NCBI RefSeq assembly: GCF_037042905.1
Contig: NC_087246.1
Location: 37,070,001 to 37,134,000, forward strand
Length of the DNA: 64,000 nt
Direction of reading: 5' to 3'
Source of the DNA: Lytechinus pictus
Lineage: Eukaryota > Echinodermata > Echinoidea > Temnopleuroida > Toxopneustidae
The number at the start of each line of letters is the position of its first letter. Position 1 is the stretch's first letter. The notes below the pieces were generated by a model, which had not been told where the DNA came from, did not search any database, and saw only the letters and a list, made by a program, of their open reading frames with translations. The translations under genes were made by a program, and so were the position numbers. This document shows positions 23,091-36,400 of the stretch, in pieces.

Positions 23091-23154
23091 TTAATTGAAT
23101 GTTAAGAATATTCCAGAAATGGCAGAAGGGCGGGCCCGGTTGCCCTAAAAAAAA

Positions 23155-23340
23155 CCTTAAAATCAATATCCAATGTCGTGAAGATTAATAAAATTGTTTT
23201 CTGTCGGTGTTCATTCCAAGCATTATTCATGTTCATCCGACACCGGAACCTTAAACATCAATGTCCAATGTCGTGAAGATTAAAACTGTTTTCTGACGGT
23301 GTGGATTCCATGCATTATGTGTCTGTGTCAGACGCCGGAA
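23155..23340 (+). repeat. Two tandem copies of a 92-94-bp unit
   Basis: Both copies start CCTTAAA, share CCAATGTCGTGAAGATTAA and GTTTTCTG(T/A)CGGTGT, and end CGACACCGGAA or AGACGCCGGAA. About 80% identical by eye. Confidence 0.8.
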
Positions 23341-23594
23341 CCTCCGGCTAGCACTACCGGCGTTGTACTGCTAAAAGCAGCCGGAGTATATTCCAAGCAA
23401 TCATTGCATAAATTGACGGCGATAGTAATTCATTTAAACGATCTCTTTATAGTTAGAAACTTTGAATTTTGGTCAGAACGTGAGATATATATATTATCTA
23501 CGATATATAACAATGAAAATTGGATACATACCAAAATATGCCTCTATTCCGTCAAAACTGGAAGCCAAGGACCCTTCTTCGCAAGAACTTGCTG

Positions 23595-23811
23595 CGGCTA
23601 AAAAATGACAACTTATGCCAAGTTTATGTCAACAGGCTCGTTCATGACTATTCAGTTTATGTAATGATGATTAAATCGCGTCATAAGCTAAAACAATACA
23701 TAAATATTTTTATGCAACGAAATTTATGTCAACGACATAAGCTATGCATGATTTTATGTCAATATCGAAATTTATGTCATAATGACATAAATTTTTTTGC
23801 AACAGGGCCCA
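23595..23811. mobile_element. MITE family with GGGCCCTGTTGCA end, TTTATGTC-rich (3' part)
   Basis: Ends ACATAAATTTTTTTGCAACA then GGGCCC, the complement of the left end at 15229. The interior is rich in TTTATGTCA and GACATAA blocks. The left end is missing or decayed. A 146-codon open frame across it (23520-23960) is a by-product of the repeat. Confidence 0.7.
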
Positions 23812-24595
23812 GGTTATATTTACGCTTTGGCATCTATTTAAGGAGAATAAATGGTACATCCAGAGTTAAAATGCTCTTACTTTTATTTGTGCCTGTTGAG
23901 TTTATAACAAAAGCCTCACTCAAATATTGGATAAAACCGAACATTTATTTTGTTGGTTAAAATATCGACAAATACTGGGTAAATTTTGCGCAGTGTTGTG
24001 TGTTTTTTTTAACAGTGACAACTGATTTTTACCTCAGTATTCCACCTAACTAACAAGCATTATTCTTTTTGTCGTTGACGATATTTGTACTCGACATTTA
24101 AAAGATTTTAATATTTATAGTAAAATAGAGATGTAGTTTGAAAGAGGACCAGTTTCGATATTTACGTCTTAAAGCTATCATTTATTTATCATTGGAATAA
24201 CTATTTATAGTTTGCTTTTATTCGTACTTAATACTTAATCTCTTCTCAAGCATCGCACCAATATATAACGTTTGAATTGCTGATCTAGTGAGTGATACCA
24301 ATAATAAGGTGCTCAAGGGAATGAAAAACGTGTTTATGCATTTCAGAGAAAGGAAAAGGAGACCAGGGCCAGAGAATAAGAAGGGCGTGTAGGGCTTGAA
24401 TGAAAGAGGTCTCACTGGATTGGGCTCAAAGAATGAACTTCTTTCAAGTGATATCATACTTCTCTTCTCCAATAACCTTTTTATTAATTTGACTGAATGA
24501 CGAGTCCAAAACTATGCCTTTTTAACTTGCACCTAAACTCAGTTTCCTTCAGCGCACACACTGAATCAATGAGATGCATGAATCTTCAAACTTGA
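23812..24595. other. Intergenic, nothing recognised
   Basis: AT-rich, no gene or element seen. Confidence 0.6.
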
Positions 24596-24985
24596 GAGGA
24601 AGAGGATGAGAATGAGGAGGAGGAAGAAGAAGAAGAAGGAGGAGGAGGAAGAAGAAGAAGAAGAAGAAGGAGAAGAAGAAGAAGAAGAAGAAGAAGAAAA
24701 AGAAGAAGAAGAAAAAGAAGAAGAAGGAGGAGGAGGAGGAGAAGAAGAAGGAGAACGAGAAGAAGAAGAAGAAGAAGAAGGAAAAGATAAAGAGGAATAT
24801 GACGAGCAAGAAAGTAAAAGAGAAGAAGAAGAAAGAAAGAAGAACGAAAGAGGAGAAGAAAAATGAGGAGGGGAAGGAAGAGGAGAAGTACGAGGAGAAA
24901 GAAAACAAGAAGGATGAAGAAAATATAATAAAGAAGGAGAATACAAAGAAGAAAGAAAGGAGGGAGTAAAAAGAGAGAAATTAAC
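24596..24985 (+). repeat. Long GAA/GAG polypurine tract
   Basis: About 390 bp almost entirely A and G on the plus strand, built from GAA, GGA and GAAA units; 24614-24755 is 142 nt of uninterrupted purine. Both strands show open frames (poly-Glu/Lys and poly-Ser/Phe), which are compositional. Confidence 0.9.
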
Positions 24986-26339
24986 TGGGAATAGGAAGGG
25001 GAAGGATGACCGAGTACCTGTAAAGAATGAGCCTGTGGGGAATGATCATATTATTGTCGAATGAACATGATGAATGCGAATCTGTGGATTAAAATTAATT
25101 CGTAACACAATCCCCCCATTGTGGACACATAGAAAGCCGGGTATATCAAAACATTAAACTATTTACACATTGGTAGAGTTCCACACATCCAAACAACAAC
25201 CACCGTCTTATTGTCCTATTTTGATAAAGAATCTTATCCACAACAAAAAAGCTTGAAAATAATAGCTCCTGCCAATGATTTCGAATCAGATAAAATCAAA
25301 TCGATTCAGTTTAAAACAAAAAAAAAAAAGGAAGAAAGAAAGAAAGAAACGAGGTGCATCTGTATTGACCAGATTTTTGAAGGTTGTGGTTAGACAAATT
25401 TGAAACGTGACCTTTAGATTATCGAATCGTGACGTTTGTATTTCATAATTCATTAAAGGTTTTAGGTTTATGTTATATATTCAAAAGTGATTCAAGCTAT
25501 CAACGTTCGTTACGGACTGGAAAGAATGATATTTAAAGCGTTGAATGGTAATGTTCGAAATGTTAATTGGTCCAAAGTGGCTCGACTCCAATGTGCAAAA
25601 GGCGCCAGATTAAAGTTCAAATCCTGTATTTTTAAGTGTTGCGCTATCAGTTTCATTACTTCAACGTATTTTCTGTAGTCTGAAAAATATAATAGGCTCA
25701 AATCTGAAATCAATAATGTTCACAAATTCTCTCTTTTTTAAGGAGGGTGGCTATATTGCTGCAGAGACCAACGCCCTGTCCGTTTCATCCTAAACACATT
25801 GAATACTAATTGACTCTGACTTTGGCATTTGGGATTATTAAAACGGCAAATAGGGAGAGGATTACAAAAGGTGAATAAGAATCAGACCGGCTCCTCTGTC
25901 TTAATGTGCTATGGCGTGCTTAGATTTTGGGTCATTTTCTTCTGTCTTTTGACCCGACAATGGTGGCGTTGTTGAAAAGCAATCACGGTGATACGCCAAG
26001 GAGTTCATCCTTTAAGAATAGCTACTTGATTGGCTTCTTTGCAACTTTGAAAGCATTCCATCACAACAGCATCCTACACAATGAGAATGGGGAAAGATAA
26101 AAGAATGAAGAGAACAATGGAAAGAAGCGAAACAGTGAAACGCCGAGGTTATAATGTTCGCCCTCAATGTTTTGTATTACACCAATCAACTGTGGATGTC
26201 TGTGTGAAAAGCAAAAGCAATAAAAGCACGGAGATACAACAGGGGTCGAGTAGAGGGGATAAAAGTAGAACAGAAAAGAAAACTCAGGATTTATATGCTT
26301 GGGGGCCTTTTTCTTTTTAATAGATGAGAGGATAGATTA
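24986..26339. other. Intergenic upstream of ESRP, nothing recognised
   Basis: No gene or repeat family seen. As the near-upstream region of ESRP it may hold regulatory sites, but none is identifiable by eye. Confidence 0.55.
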
Positions 26340-27059
26340 GGAATAGAATTATCCGGGTACGATAACATACACACACAAACACACCCCATGCCCAGCACGC
26401 AACAGATAGCAGGCATGTAACAGCATTCGGTAAAACCACACCACACGATCCTCTACGCCCCGCCGAGTGTGTGTGTCTGATACACCCTACCCGCACGCCA
26501 CGTATATAGCTGAGCTTCGGCGGATTCGGCCAATAAGCATCGCTGGTCGCCAAAACTTCTACCATCGCAAAGTGGCGACAGCATTTCGTAGATAAACCCC
26601 ACTGGGACAGCTCGCCTTTTCCACAGGCTCTTAACAAAACTCTTCGGACGGACACGCGAAGGGCTGGTTACAGAGAGCACTTGTCCTACCAGTAATTATT
26701 TCTCCCGTTCTCAATCTTCGGGGGTAAATACGCATCCAAGTCCACGCCGGCAGTAGATAGTTGGGCCAGTGATCTAGTGAGTCCGGTACAGGGCTCTCCT
26801 CATTTCTTCGGTGCTGGGTTATGTTAAGAACAAACTTTTAGACCATTTGGGGGTGCATTTTTGGTGTGGTGGTGACATATTTCTTAGTGGTGAATCTCTT
26901 CTTATATTTTTGATTTGTTTGTTGTATTTATTGCGGGGTTTGAATTAGAAGTGAAAACCCGATTGAAATTTACGCAGGGGAATTTTGTGGCTTCTTCCTT
27001 TTCTTGTGAACCTCGGTTTTTTGGTGTTTATGATCAGAAATAGTTGGTTGGAGGAAAAA
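26340..27059 (+). promoter_or_regulatory. ESRP: Probable ESRP promoter and 5' leader
   Basis: Dense in CpG (about 30 within 26,440-26,830) against an AT-rich, CpG-poor background, and directly upstream of the start codon. A TATATA string lies at 26503-26508, but I would not call it a proven TATA box. The leader holds a GU-rich string, TGGTGTGGTGGTG, at 26862-26874. A possible acceptor, ACGCAG at 26972-26977, could mean a spliced non-coding first exon, though its pyrimidine tract is poor. The transcription start cannot be placed from sequence alone. Confidence 0.5.
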
Positions 27060-27185
27060 ATGGCGTTTAACTATCTGGTGATTGTATTCTGCACGACAGC
27101 GGGGAGAAGAGGAGCTTTGCTTGGCACAGATGAGGAAGACCTAGTCCTCCTAGTATCGGTGGTGGTGGACGTTGAAACCAATAAG
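27060..27185 (+). CDS. ESRP: ESRP exon 1 (residues 1-42)
   Basis: Encodes the N-terminus, beginning MAFNYLV and ending VDVETNK, and stops in phase 0. It matches the family start (hydrophobic strand, TAG, then LGTDEEDL). DVET looks like exonuclease motif I (DxE) of DEDDh nucleases. The donor is GTATGG, weaker than consensus. A GGTGGTGGTGG run at 27158-27168 sits 17 nt from the donor and resembles ESRP's own binding motif. Confidence 0.9.
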
Positions 27186-30100
27186 GTATGGTCATCATCT
27201 TTCCCCTCATCTTCTTGACCTCTTCCTCTCTCTCTCACCCACTAATATCTTTCTCTTTATAACCAACATCTACGCCTGTCACATTATATTTGCATCTTCA
27301 CATATCCCGTGCATGTCCCTTATTCTCTCCTCTTTTTTGACATTCTCCGTTCTTATCTTTCTCTCTTCCCTCCTCTTTTTTCTCTCTCCCTCTCTCTCTC
27401 TCTCTTTGATACTCTCTTGCCCATCCCCTTTCTACCTCTGTCACAATATGTTTTCATCTTTATATTCGTGTATCCTCCATCATCATCCAGTGATTCACAC
27501 CCTTCTTCTCTCCCCTCTCTTCATCCCTTTCTCTCTTTATCCCTCTTCATTCATCACATTATATTTGAATATCTTTCCACCTCACCCTATAATGTACTGA
27601 ATCTCTTTAATTTAGAACACCTCTCAATCTTAATCACCTACTTAATCCAGTCACTATTTCTTTAAACCATATGTCTTCCCTTTTCTTCAAAATCAATCAT
27701 GTGAATAGGTGGCAACGAAGCACAGCACTGTTTTCTTTTAAGTTGATTCGACATCATTCCATCTCCATTTCTCACCATTTTCATTTTCCTCAAAACTTCC
27801 CGCTTTCTATATTTTCATTCATATTTTAATCTTAGACAAGACCTAAAAGTCCAATAAATTAGAAATACGTTTTTGTTTTGATGCGATTTACCTCGTTAAT
27901 GATTCATTCTGGTTTTTTCTCATTGCCACAGTACTAACATCCATATTTTGTTCGAAATAGCATTCATCTTCTATCATATTTTATCCATTCCAAGCACATT
28001 ACGATTTTGTGGTATTCTAATCATTGTGTTTGCTGCGGGGTAATGGTGTTTTGAGGTAAAAATATAATTGCGCTTACAATCCATTTTGGAAACTCTATTT
28101 TCATCTCTAATTATCAGCAATGACCGTAGTCTTAGATCTGAGTTAACTTTCAAGATGGCATGGATGGGGAAGGAGTGGATCTTATTTGTTTCCCGCACAA
28201 TTTTCACGTTAGGTACTTTGTATATCTTCGAGGTTTGTTTTAAGATTCCTCAAGCTCTGAAGTGGCATTTACATGCTATTTATCACGCTTTGCCTCATCC
28301 GGCATTATGCTTTCTTGTAGACAGATGAATACTTGGTTGCACCTTAACAATTGCAAGTCCTATTGTCAACTCTTCCTTGAAAACAGGTCTAGATTAAGAG
28401 CGATACCCAACGAAGTGGATGAGACCGAAATTTCCTCAACCAACCTATACCCCTCCCTTCATATACTCTTCCTCCTCTATTCTCATATTTTCACCCGAAA
28501 CTTGTCTTTTAGTTTGTGTTTCTCTTAAATTTTTCGTATCCGGTGTTTATTTTTATATTTTTTTCAATTTCAAGACACGTAAAAACACCCATCGGTATCT
28601 TACCTTGATCATCCCTTCTCTAATTTGCAATCACCTCAGTAGCATTTCGCTCTATTTTCTCGGCCCCAAAGTTCTGTATCGTTAGATTCCAATCCATTTC
28701 AAGCATTAAATTGTATCTCAACCTAAAGACAATGAACAGTACAGTCCCGGAAAATGTCAAATGAAAGTTTTAGAGACCATCATATTTTGTTGGCAGTGAT
28801 CTAATCGCCGTGGAAACTCTAGATGAAGGACAGTGCAATATATTCTGGGCCCTGTCTGGGTATATCCTGGGTGTGGATTAATTTATTTTGGCAAAGTTTT
28901 ACCCATAGGCATCCGCTTGTATGAGTCCTTTAAATTGCTCTGAAACAGATTTTCTGCAGAATTGGGAAACCTTTTCCATTTAAATTTTATCCGGATTATC
29001 AGGGTAGTTTTAGAATAAGTTGGTTTACATTTCTCTATCTGACACTATTAGGTTGTAAAATTCAACCAGAACTACATTCGACCTGAAAACTCTGAACTAT
29101 CAGAAGAACTATGTACCACTCTCAACATCAGACCAGAGGTTATCACTGGGGCAGCCAACCTAAGCCGTGTCATAGCAGAGGTGAGTCCAAGTTTATTTCT
29201 TATATTATATTTAAAGTATGATGGTCGGTGTCCAATAATGGCTACGTGGTAGATTTTATTTAAAAACTGGAAAGTGGTCCGAAATACGTGTGTGGGAGCG
29301 TTGGTGTGTTTATTATTATAAGTATGATATAATCTTAATATTATATTTATATATATATACATATATATATATATACGAAGAATCATTTCAATACATCTCC
29401 ATTATGCCATAAATGGTCCGCATTATGAATCAAAACGTTAAACTCATCAAAGTTACTGTGTCCCCTTTGGTTGTTTTCATCACAGCACGCCCACCCTTGG
29501 TATCTGTTTCGTACATGTTATAAGCTACGAAACAGGGGTGTCCAGTATTATTACCCACACTTAGCCATACCCCCATATCGATCAAGTTGGACTTATTTTG
29601 GAACATAAAGTAGAACTTTGATAATATAAATTACAACGTAAATTAATCAGGTGTGTTATTGTGACGCCATTTTTATGTTCTGGATGCAACCGCAGTTTAT
29701 ACCACAATTCACTACATTGCATAGCTATAACACGTGTGGGGCTCAAACAGATCCACAATGCACACCGTTAAATGCTGTTATCATCAACATGGACCGAATT
29801 CTAATACAAACTGTAAATAGCGATAAACATCGTTATCCCAGATTATTATGTTCACTAAATTAAGATAAAGACTTAACGTGCCCCGAGAATAGACTGTTGA
29901 AATAATCAGTTCTCCAGTAACAATGCATGGGGAAAATACACACAATAACGAGTTACACCGAGGCCTTGCTATACAGAAAGAAAAAAATCCATTATACTCC
30001 ATGCATTGTAATGATTGTAGTGTGGTGTGTGATTTGTAATTTTCTCGGCACCAATATAAGTAACAGCTGTTACACTACCCACCACTTTACCAAAATGACG

Positions 30101-30368
30101 TCACAATATTAAAGTTTGGTGCAATATCAATTTCCCACAAAATATACATGTACATGCTGTTGTATTGGTCTTTTGCGAATGAAGTGTTAACTTTGTATTG
30201 TTTTTCTTTTCTTTATTTAGTGTATATTATATATATACTAGTATTCAAAATTAAGATAAAGACTTAACGTACCTCGAGAATAGACTGTTGAAATAATCAG
30301 TTCTCCGGTAACATTGCATGTGTGCGTGCGTGTGTGTGTGTGAGGGTGTGTGTATATATATACTGTAT

Positions 30369-30414
<46 letters not shown>

Positions 30415-33400
30415 ATATATATACATAATATTCATATATTTATTATACTCTCTTAATACAAAGTTTATCATACTCATTTCAGAGTGAGATGAAGGGCCAG
30501 TCCTGATAGAATGAGATTTTAATCTTTCAAGAGTGATTTTTCTTGGAAAGGTGCACCTTTTTTTATAATTTCACTCCAAAAAAAATAAAAAGTCACTCGA
30601 GAAAGATTGAAATCTCATTCCATCAGGACTTGTCCCTCATATCACTCTTAGAGGAGTTTGTTTTCAATAATGGTTGGATACATAACAAAATACATACTCA
30701 TGATATACGCAAAATGATCAACGAAGTGAAAATATAAATTGTGTACCTCGTTATCGACCATAAATTTCGTTATGTCGCTTTAAAATTAATATAAATAGAT
30801 GCTAAAAAAATAACCCCTTTTGCTTTGGGGAGGTGAGGGTGGACCCTTTCACATTCACAAACTAACGCGTTCAACCCATTATTGAATTTTTCGTATACTT
30901 TAAAAATCTTTGCCTATATATATAGGGCTCTTATACAACGTGTAACCTCGTTCAAGAAGCTGTATCGCTCTACAAATCTAAACACAATATTCCTCTCATT
31001 TGAGATCTGATTCTATTTATCAACAGGCGGTTGGGCCTTGTTAATTCCCATGGAATCCCCTTGGTCCCACTCACTTTGATACTCCCGTTTCTTCTGTATC
31101 CTTAGTCCCACTCGTAGGGCTTTGTTGTCTGAAGAGAAAAGTCAATATAAATTTGCTAACGACTATTTATACAATCGCCTATTTTAGTGTACATAGTAAG
31201 TGACAGCATGTAACAGAGATCGAATCACTGTAGAGGGAAATGATCGGTGGAAACTTTCTGCTTTGTGTGAAGAATTATAAGGCTATAGCCTCTACCATTA
31301 AGGTCCTATTTGTTTTTCCTCAAATGAAAGTATGACAAAAGTCAAATACCTATTTAATTACTGTTTGTTTAACATAATAACAAATTTGATTATAGAAATG
31401 AAAAGAGGAATAAGTGTGATAGTTGTGAGTAATACGTGAAATATATAGGTAAACAACTTATGTTCGATGAAATATAACTTCTGGACTAAATATTGTGTTT
31501 TTTACTACTTGAATATTGATCCTAAATTATAATTCTATCGATATTGAGACATTAATAGGACAATGTATACTAAGCGTTTATTCGGTTGTCCAAAAGCTCA
31601 TTGTGCCCATATACCTTTAACTAGATCATAAAAGCGGCACAAATGAGAACAGAAAAAAAGAGTTTTTTTTACCAACAAATATCGAATAGCATTTGAAATA
31701 GCCCATGTGGTTACAAATACATTTGTTATGTAATTAAGTGGGTTTTAGGAGTGTATGTACGTATGATTAAAATGAAACTATCAGAATCCGCTGTCGTTTT
31801 GTTATGAACAGCTATTAATTAGTTAATAACATATGATAACCTCCAAATAGAAACGCTGGCATAGGCATACAGAAACTAATATGTTACAAAGTATCTCATA
31901 ATATTTCCACGATATCACCACCGTTCATATAAATGATTCAATTGTGAGCTACCGTCTGCGTCATATCATCATATTGTTTACATTTCTGTCTTTCCTTTTT
32001 TTTACCACTCCCCGCAATATTGTTCCGTGAGGATCTGGCCATACGTTTAAAGCCGGCAGCTATTATCATTTAGATGTGATATTATTTTGATAAAGCTCCG
32101 ACGGACACGTGTTTCTCTCGTGGTTCCCCCCTCTTTCTTTAAATTTCGAGTGATGAATAGGAGATAAAACAAACACAGGCAGGCGAACCCTTTAGAAACT
32201 CATCTATACGAGGGACCTATATGATGTAGGGACCTCTCGAAGTGCTGGTCCAAAGATTTCTTTCCAGATCAGTTGCAGTTTCTGATCGATAGGACCGAAA
32301 CTGATCACATCCTTTTGATGTTATATGCCGATGGTTGTTAATATCATGTTGGTTCTCCCACTACTAAAAATGCATCCGATCTAGCTGCATAGAAACAGCT
32401 GAGCAAAAACATGCTAATTAAAATAGCGGCAGCGATTGCATTAATGGCCTGCACGTCTGTAGCCTTTTTGAGGCGTGTAAGTGCAGTATTTACAAGACAA
32501 GATATTTTCTCCAGAATTAGGGCTCAATTTTTGTCAAAAGATTGAAAGCAAAAGACTGATTTTCATTTTCGATACCCACTTCAAATTGGCACAGGCAGCC
32601 TGATTTGGCCGAGATAATTATCTTTGGCAGCCATTTAAGATAGATTTGTCGAAAGTTTTCATGCACAATTATGTTAAGTAAACATATCGACCCAAAGATC
32701 AGCAGAGACAAACGAGAATTGAAAGCTATTAATGTAGGGGAAGGGGACAATTCGATTCGGAACCTAATTTGAACCCATTCCGGGACATAAACCATGTAAA
32801 ACGAATGGTTTTTGTTTGAAACACCAAAAAGCAATTGAGGCAATGTACAAATTGCACAGGCATGTCGGGCTGAAGGTTTTCAGTAGCATCATTCCATGAC
32901 CAAAGTACGTTTCTGATTTTATCCTCTTCCCCCAGCATGGCGCAATTACTGTTACCTATTGTGTGTTTCTAGACGATCCTATTCATGATCTATAGGGGAA
33001 TTATCGAGTCAACTTCTTCCTCTTGCAAAGAAAGGCACACAAAAAGACAAAAAGATGATTAGAGTTCTAAAGGAAGGGAGAGAAAATGCGCAGAAGAATG
33101 ATGACGGGGATTTACTGGCGAGGAAGTAATGACAGTGAAATTCGTAGGAAGGTTTCAGGGACTAATTAAAATGCAGTACTTGAAAGGTATGAGATTGCTA
33201 ATAAGTTGCAGAGGATAACATTTACCTTGATTTATGTCGATGTGAGTGAAAATGAATGTGTGTGGGTGTGGGAGGGTGTATGTAACTGATTTAAAAGATA
33301 CACACGTGTGTGTCACTGAATTAAATGTATGTGGAGAGTTGGGTTTGTGCGTTTGTGCGAGGTGAGAATGCGAATGGTTGAGAAGGGGAAAAAGAGTACG

Positions 33401-36400
33401 CTGGAATATGAAACTGAAAAATCGATTGAGGTTATTTTGTGGAATGTTATCAAAATACTCTTTCCGCCAAAGGAGCGTACGAACGTAAATATTTGCTGTC
33501 TTGATTCACGGATGAACTTATGATGAGCTAAAATGGAGTGATTATTTTCATCATAAGGTGAATCACTTTGTTACCATGAAATAATTATCACCTAGCTGAT
33601 ATTGATTTTAATCTTCGAGGGATAATGGTGGACAATACTATTATCATAACATCCTCCTCTCATTCATAATTTTCATCATAGGCCTATATTTTTACGCCGT
33701 GGCATGTCAATCAAAATATCTTTGAAACAGTCATCGTTCTGACGTTTATTCATTTCGAGACTTAGACAATGGATAAAAACTAATTAGAAGATCTGACAAT
33801 ACATATATATCATAAAAATCACGAGTGTTTATTTCTAGATAGCCTATCGATGAAACATTCAGTAAACAAATCTAATGGAATTCTATCAAAGTTAGAATCT
33901 ACTGTACATCTTTTACATCTTGTTATGCCCGGAATTCTATGAAATTTGCATGAGCACACTTTTTTTAGATTAAAAATAGAATTAGGCCTGTAATTGAAAT
34001 TCGACATGTTCCATCTGCAATTTGAATACGATTTAAAAAAGGATATTTGCCTTGTACCACAAAACCGATTCAAAGCCCCTTTTCACCTTTTTTGACGCCA
34101 CTTGGATTTATTTTATCACAGTAAAGCGCATCCCAAACATAAGAATATTCGTTTATGACTCATATAACACGGTTTCGCATCTTGTTTCGATTCAAGCAAC
34201 TACCCAATTAAGTCAACATTGGTGATAGGAAACTGCTCTCAAATGGGATCAAAACTAAAACTATTAATCGGAAAAAAAAATAATTACAAGAATTGGCAGG
34301 TGCAGGTTTATAAGTTTAAAAGCATATTAAAGATGGATTAATATAAGAAATTCTCGATTAATCTGGTAGATGTTTGACACGCTCAATTATGAATGAAAAT
34401 CTGAAGTCATCGTGTGAAAATGTCTATGATACATCACCGTAAAAGCATGTACACACATCTCTAATATGAAACATATATTTAGATTTAAGTATAAATGACA
34501 CACCAATTCGCATCGATATTTAATGCAAATAGTTTGGGGTTTTAATTGGGTATTTCGTGATTCGTATTTAGCGTATACCATGATAACCTTTAATATACTT
34601 CGCATCTGCCATGGAATATTATCAACCAGACATTAATCTAAGTCTAAGTGTTTAGATACAATGAATGAACGTTAAAATCCAAAATATAATAATTGCAACT
34701 TTGCCATTTGTATAGATGGATATATGATATGGAAAGACGCCATTATACCATTAGATACATCGTTTCCTACCCGCATTTATACAGCTGTGTGGAATTTATT
34801 GCAATATGCAAATGCGTTTCGAAGACAAAGTATCCCCTCAAATAATGATGAGAAAATTATGATGGTAGCCTACTTTCCATTTTAAGTATAAATACTGTAC
34901 GGCCAGAGAAACACATCTTAGGCGAGATATAAATATGGCATCCATGTTACATGACTAAAACTTATAAAGCAGTGTCGTGCAGTTTGTGCAGTGAATTTGA
35001 AGGGACTTACACGTACAAATGTCCTTTTCAATGTATTTATTGATTTGTTTGTAGTGATTATAATGAGATTTGCCAAAGTACAACTTGCACAAATTTGACG
35101 ACGGACCGAAGCCATTATACAGAAAGCAAAGCTTCATTAACGCAATATGCATGTATATGCAGAAGAATTATTGCAAAAAAAAGCTAAGGAAATTATTTGG
35201 GTATACGTATGTCTCAAGATGGCATGCTTAATATCCACTTGTATATTGATTTTATACAACCCATACTTTGTGGATGTCATTCAAAATGTGGGCAAATTAA
35301 TATAGATTCATAGAATCCAACGATCGGCTTATTGTTTGATTGGAATTTTATAACTATTTATGTTCAATATGAAAAAAAAATATTCAGAAATGTTATATTC
35401 ATACCATACTCTCATCGTACTATTCTACCAGGTATATTTTGATGTTAGCATAGTATATGAGAGCTTTCTTTAATGAGCAGGAACTTAAAGTAACACTAAA
35501 TCTATATATTCCAATCTGCTCAAATTACTCGTCTTTGATGTTAAGTTAACAATATATGATATGAAAGCTGCAGAAAAGCATAACATTGGAACAAGAATGA
35601 TATTGCGATGGTGGTGATAGGGTGTCTCTAGTTTCATTCTGTCAAGGAAACACGCACGACAGTATAAGCATAAATACAACCTCCAATGCCCCAATATTTA
35701 ATGTTTCCTTTTGCTTGTGATTAATGTTTGAGGTCCGCATGGAAAAGGGCGTGGCCGGGTATGGTCACATCACAATTCCTCCCGGTTACCCCCTACTCGG
35801 GAGTTTAATTTACTGCAAGGCATGTTGTTAAGTGTGTCTATGATTTCTCATTATACATGGTATATGGGAAATGCTGCGTGACTTATCTCATGATTCGCTC
35901 TCCACCGCGACCATTCGTCAAACTAGTCTGGCATTGTGATGACACAGTATGTGTGATCGCGGATAACGTGTAAGTGGAATTATCTCCTACTACTTAACAC
36001 GTAAAGTTTTAAACTGAAAAGCACATTGATTGCGTAGACGACCCAACTTTCTGCACAATGGCGTTCATAGAAACATCCTCCTAATACGAAGGCCTTACTC
36101 ATCGTGCTCGTAATAGCCACTGTAATATATGACAAGGACTCTATTTTAGTCACTGGTAACCAAACATTATCATGTATAGAATCAAACGAACACTTGGTTG
36201 TATTCGGAAGGTGCAGGGGACACGTTCTGTTGAAAGTTCCTCACTGTATATTCCCCATATGCTAAACATCACAAAACACGATTGAACATACAAAATTATA
36301 TATGACTTTAATTGATATTAGAAATTACATTTTGTTTTGTGAGCATCAAATTCAAAATAACTTGAATTGCAGGTATCTTCTCCCCCATCACATACTACTG

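Larger units (their letters stand above)
19015..23140 (-). ncRNA. Candidate minus-strand spliced transcript without long ORF
   Basis: Three splice-site sets are in register on the minus strand: a donor TA|GTGAGT at 23087/23086; an exon at 20570-20430 with acceptor CTTTTCTAACAG and donor ATGAAG|GTGAGT; and an exon starting at 19457 with acceptor CTTCTTATTTCAG. A possible AATAAA (complement of 19033-19038) could end it. Joining the last two exons gives only a 38-codon ORF starting MEVQTLCHC, so a non-coding RNA or a leader of an unseen gene is as likely as a small protein. It would be transcribed away from the ESRP promoter. The outer ends are guesses. Confidence 0.3.

Noticed and set aside
23520..23960. 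146-codon open frame, the longest except one in the window
   Set aside because: It runs through the TTTATGTC foldback repeat, and its composition reflects that repeat; no family resemblance.
24549..24946. Long open frames on both strands (poly-Ser/Phe and poly-Glu/Lys)
   Set aside because: Produced entirely by the GAA/GAG microsatellite.
26317..26680. Minus-strand frames of 75-112 codons in the CpG-rich region
   Set aside because: No family resemblance; open frames are expected in locally GC-rich promoter sequence.
27172..27665. Two open frames of 118-142 codons after exon 1
   Set aside because: Low-complexity Ser/Leu/Phe/Pro translation of the CT-rich start of intron 1.
32517..32938. Minus-strand frames of 69-108 codons in intron 2
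   Set aside because: No recognisable motif and no supporting splice sites or codon bias.
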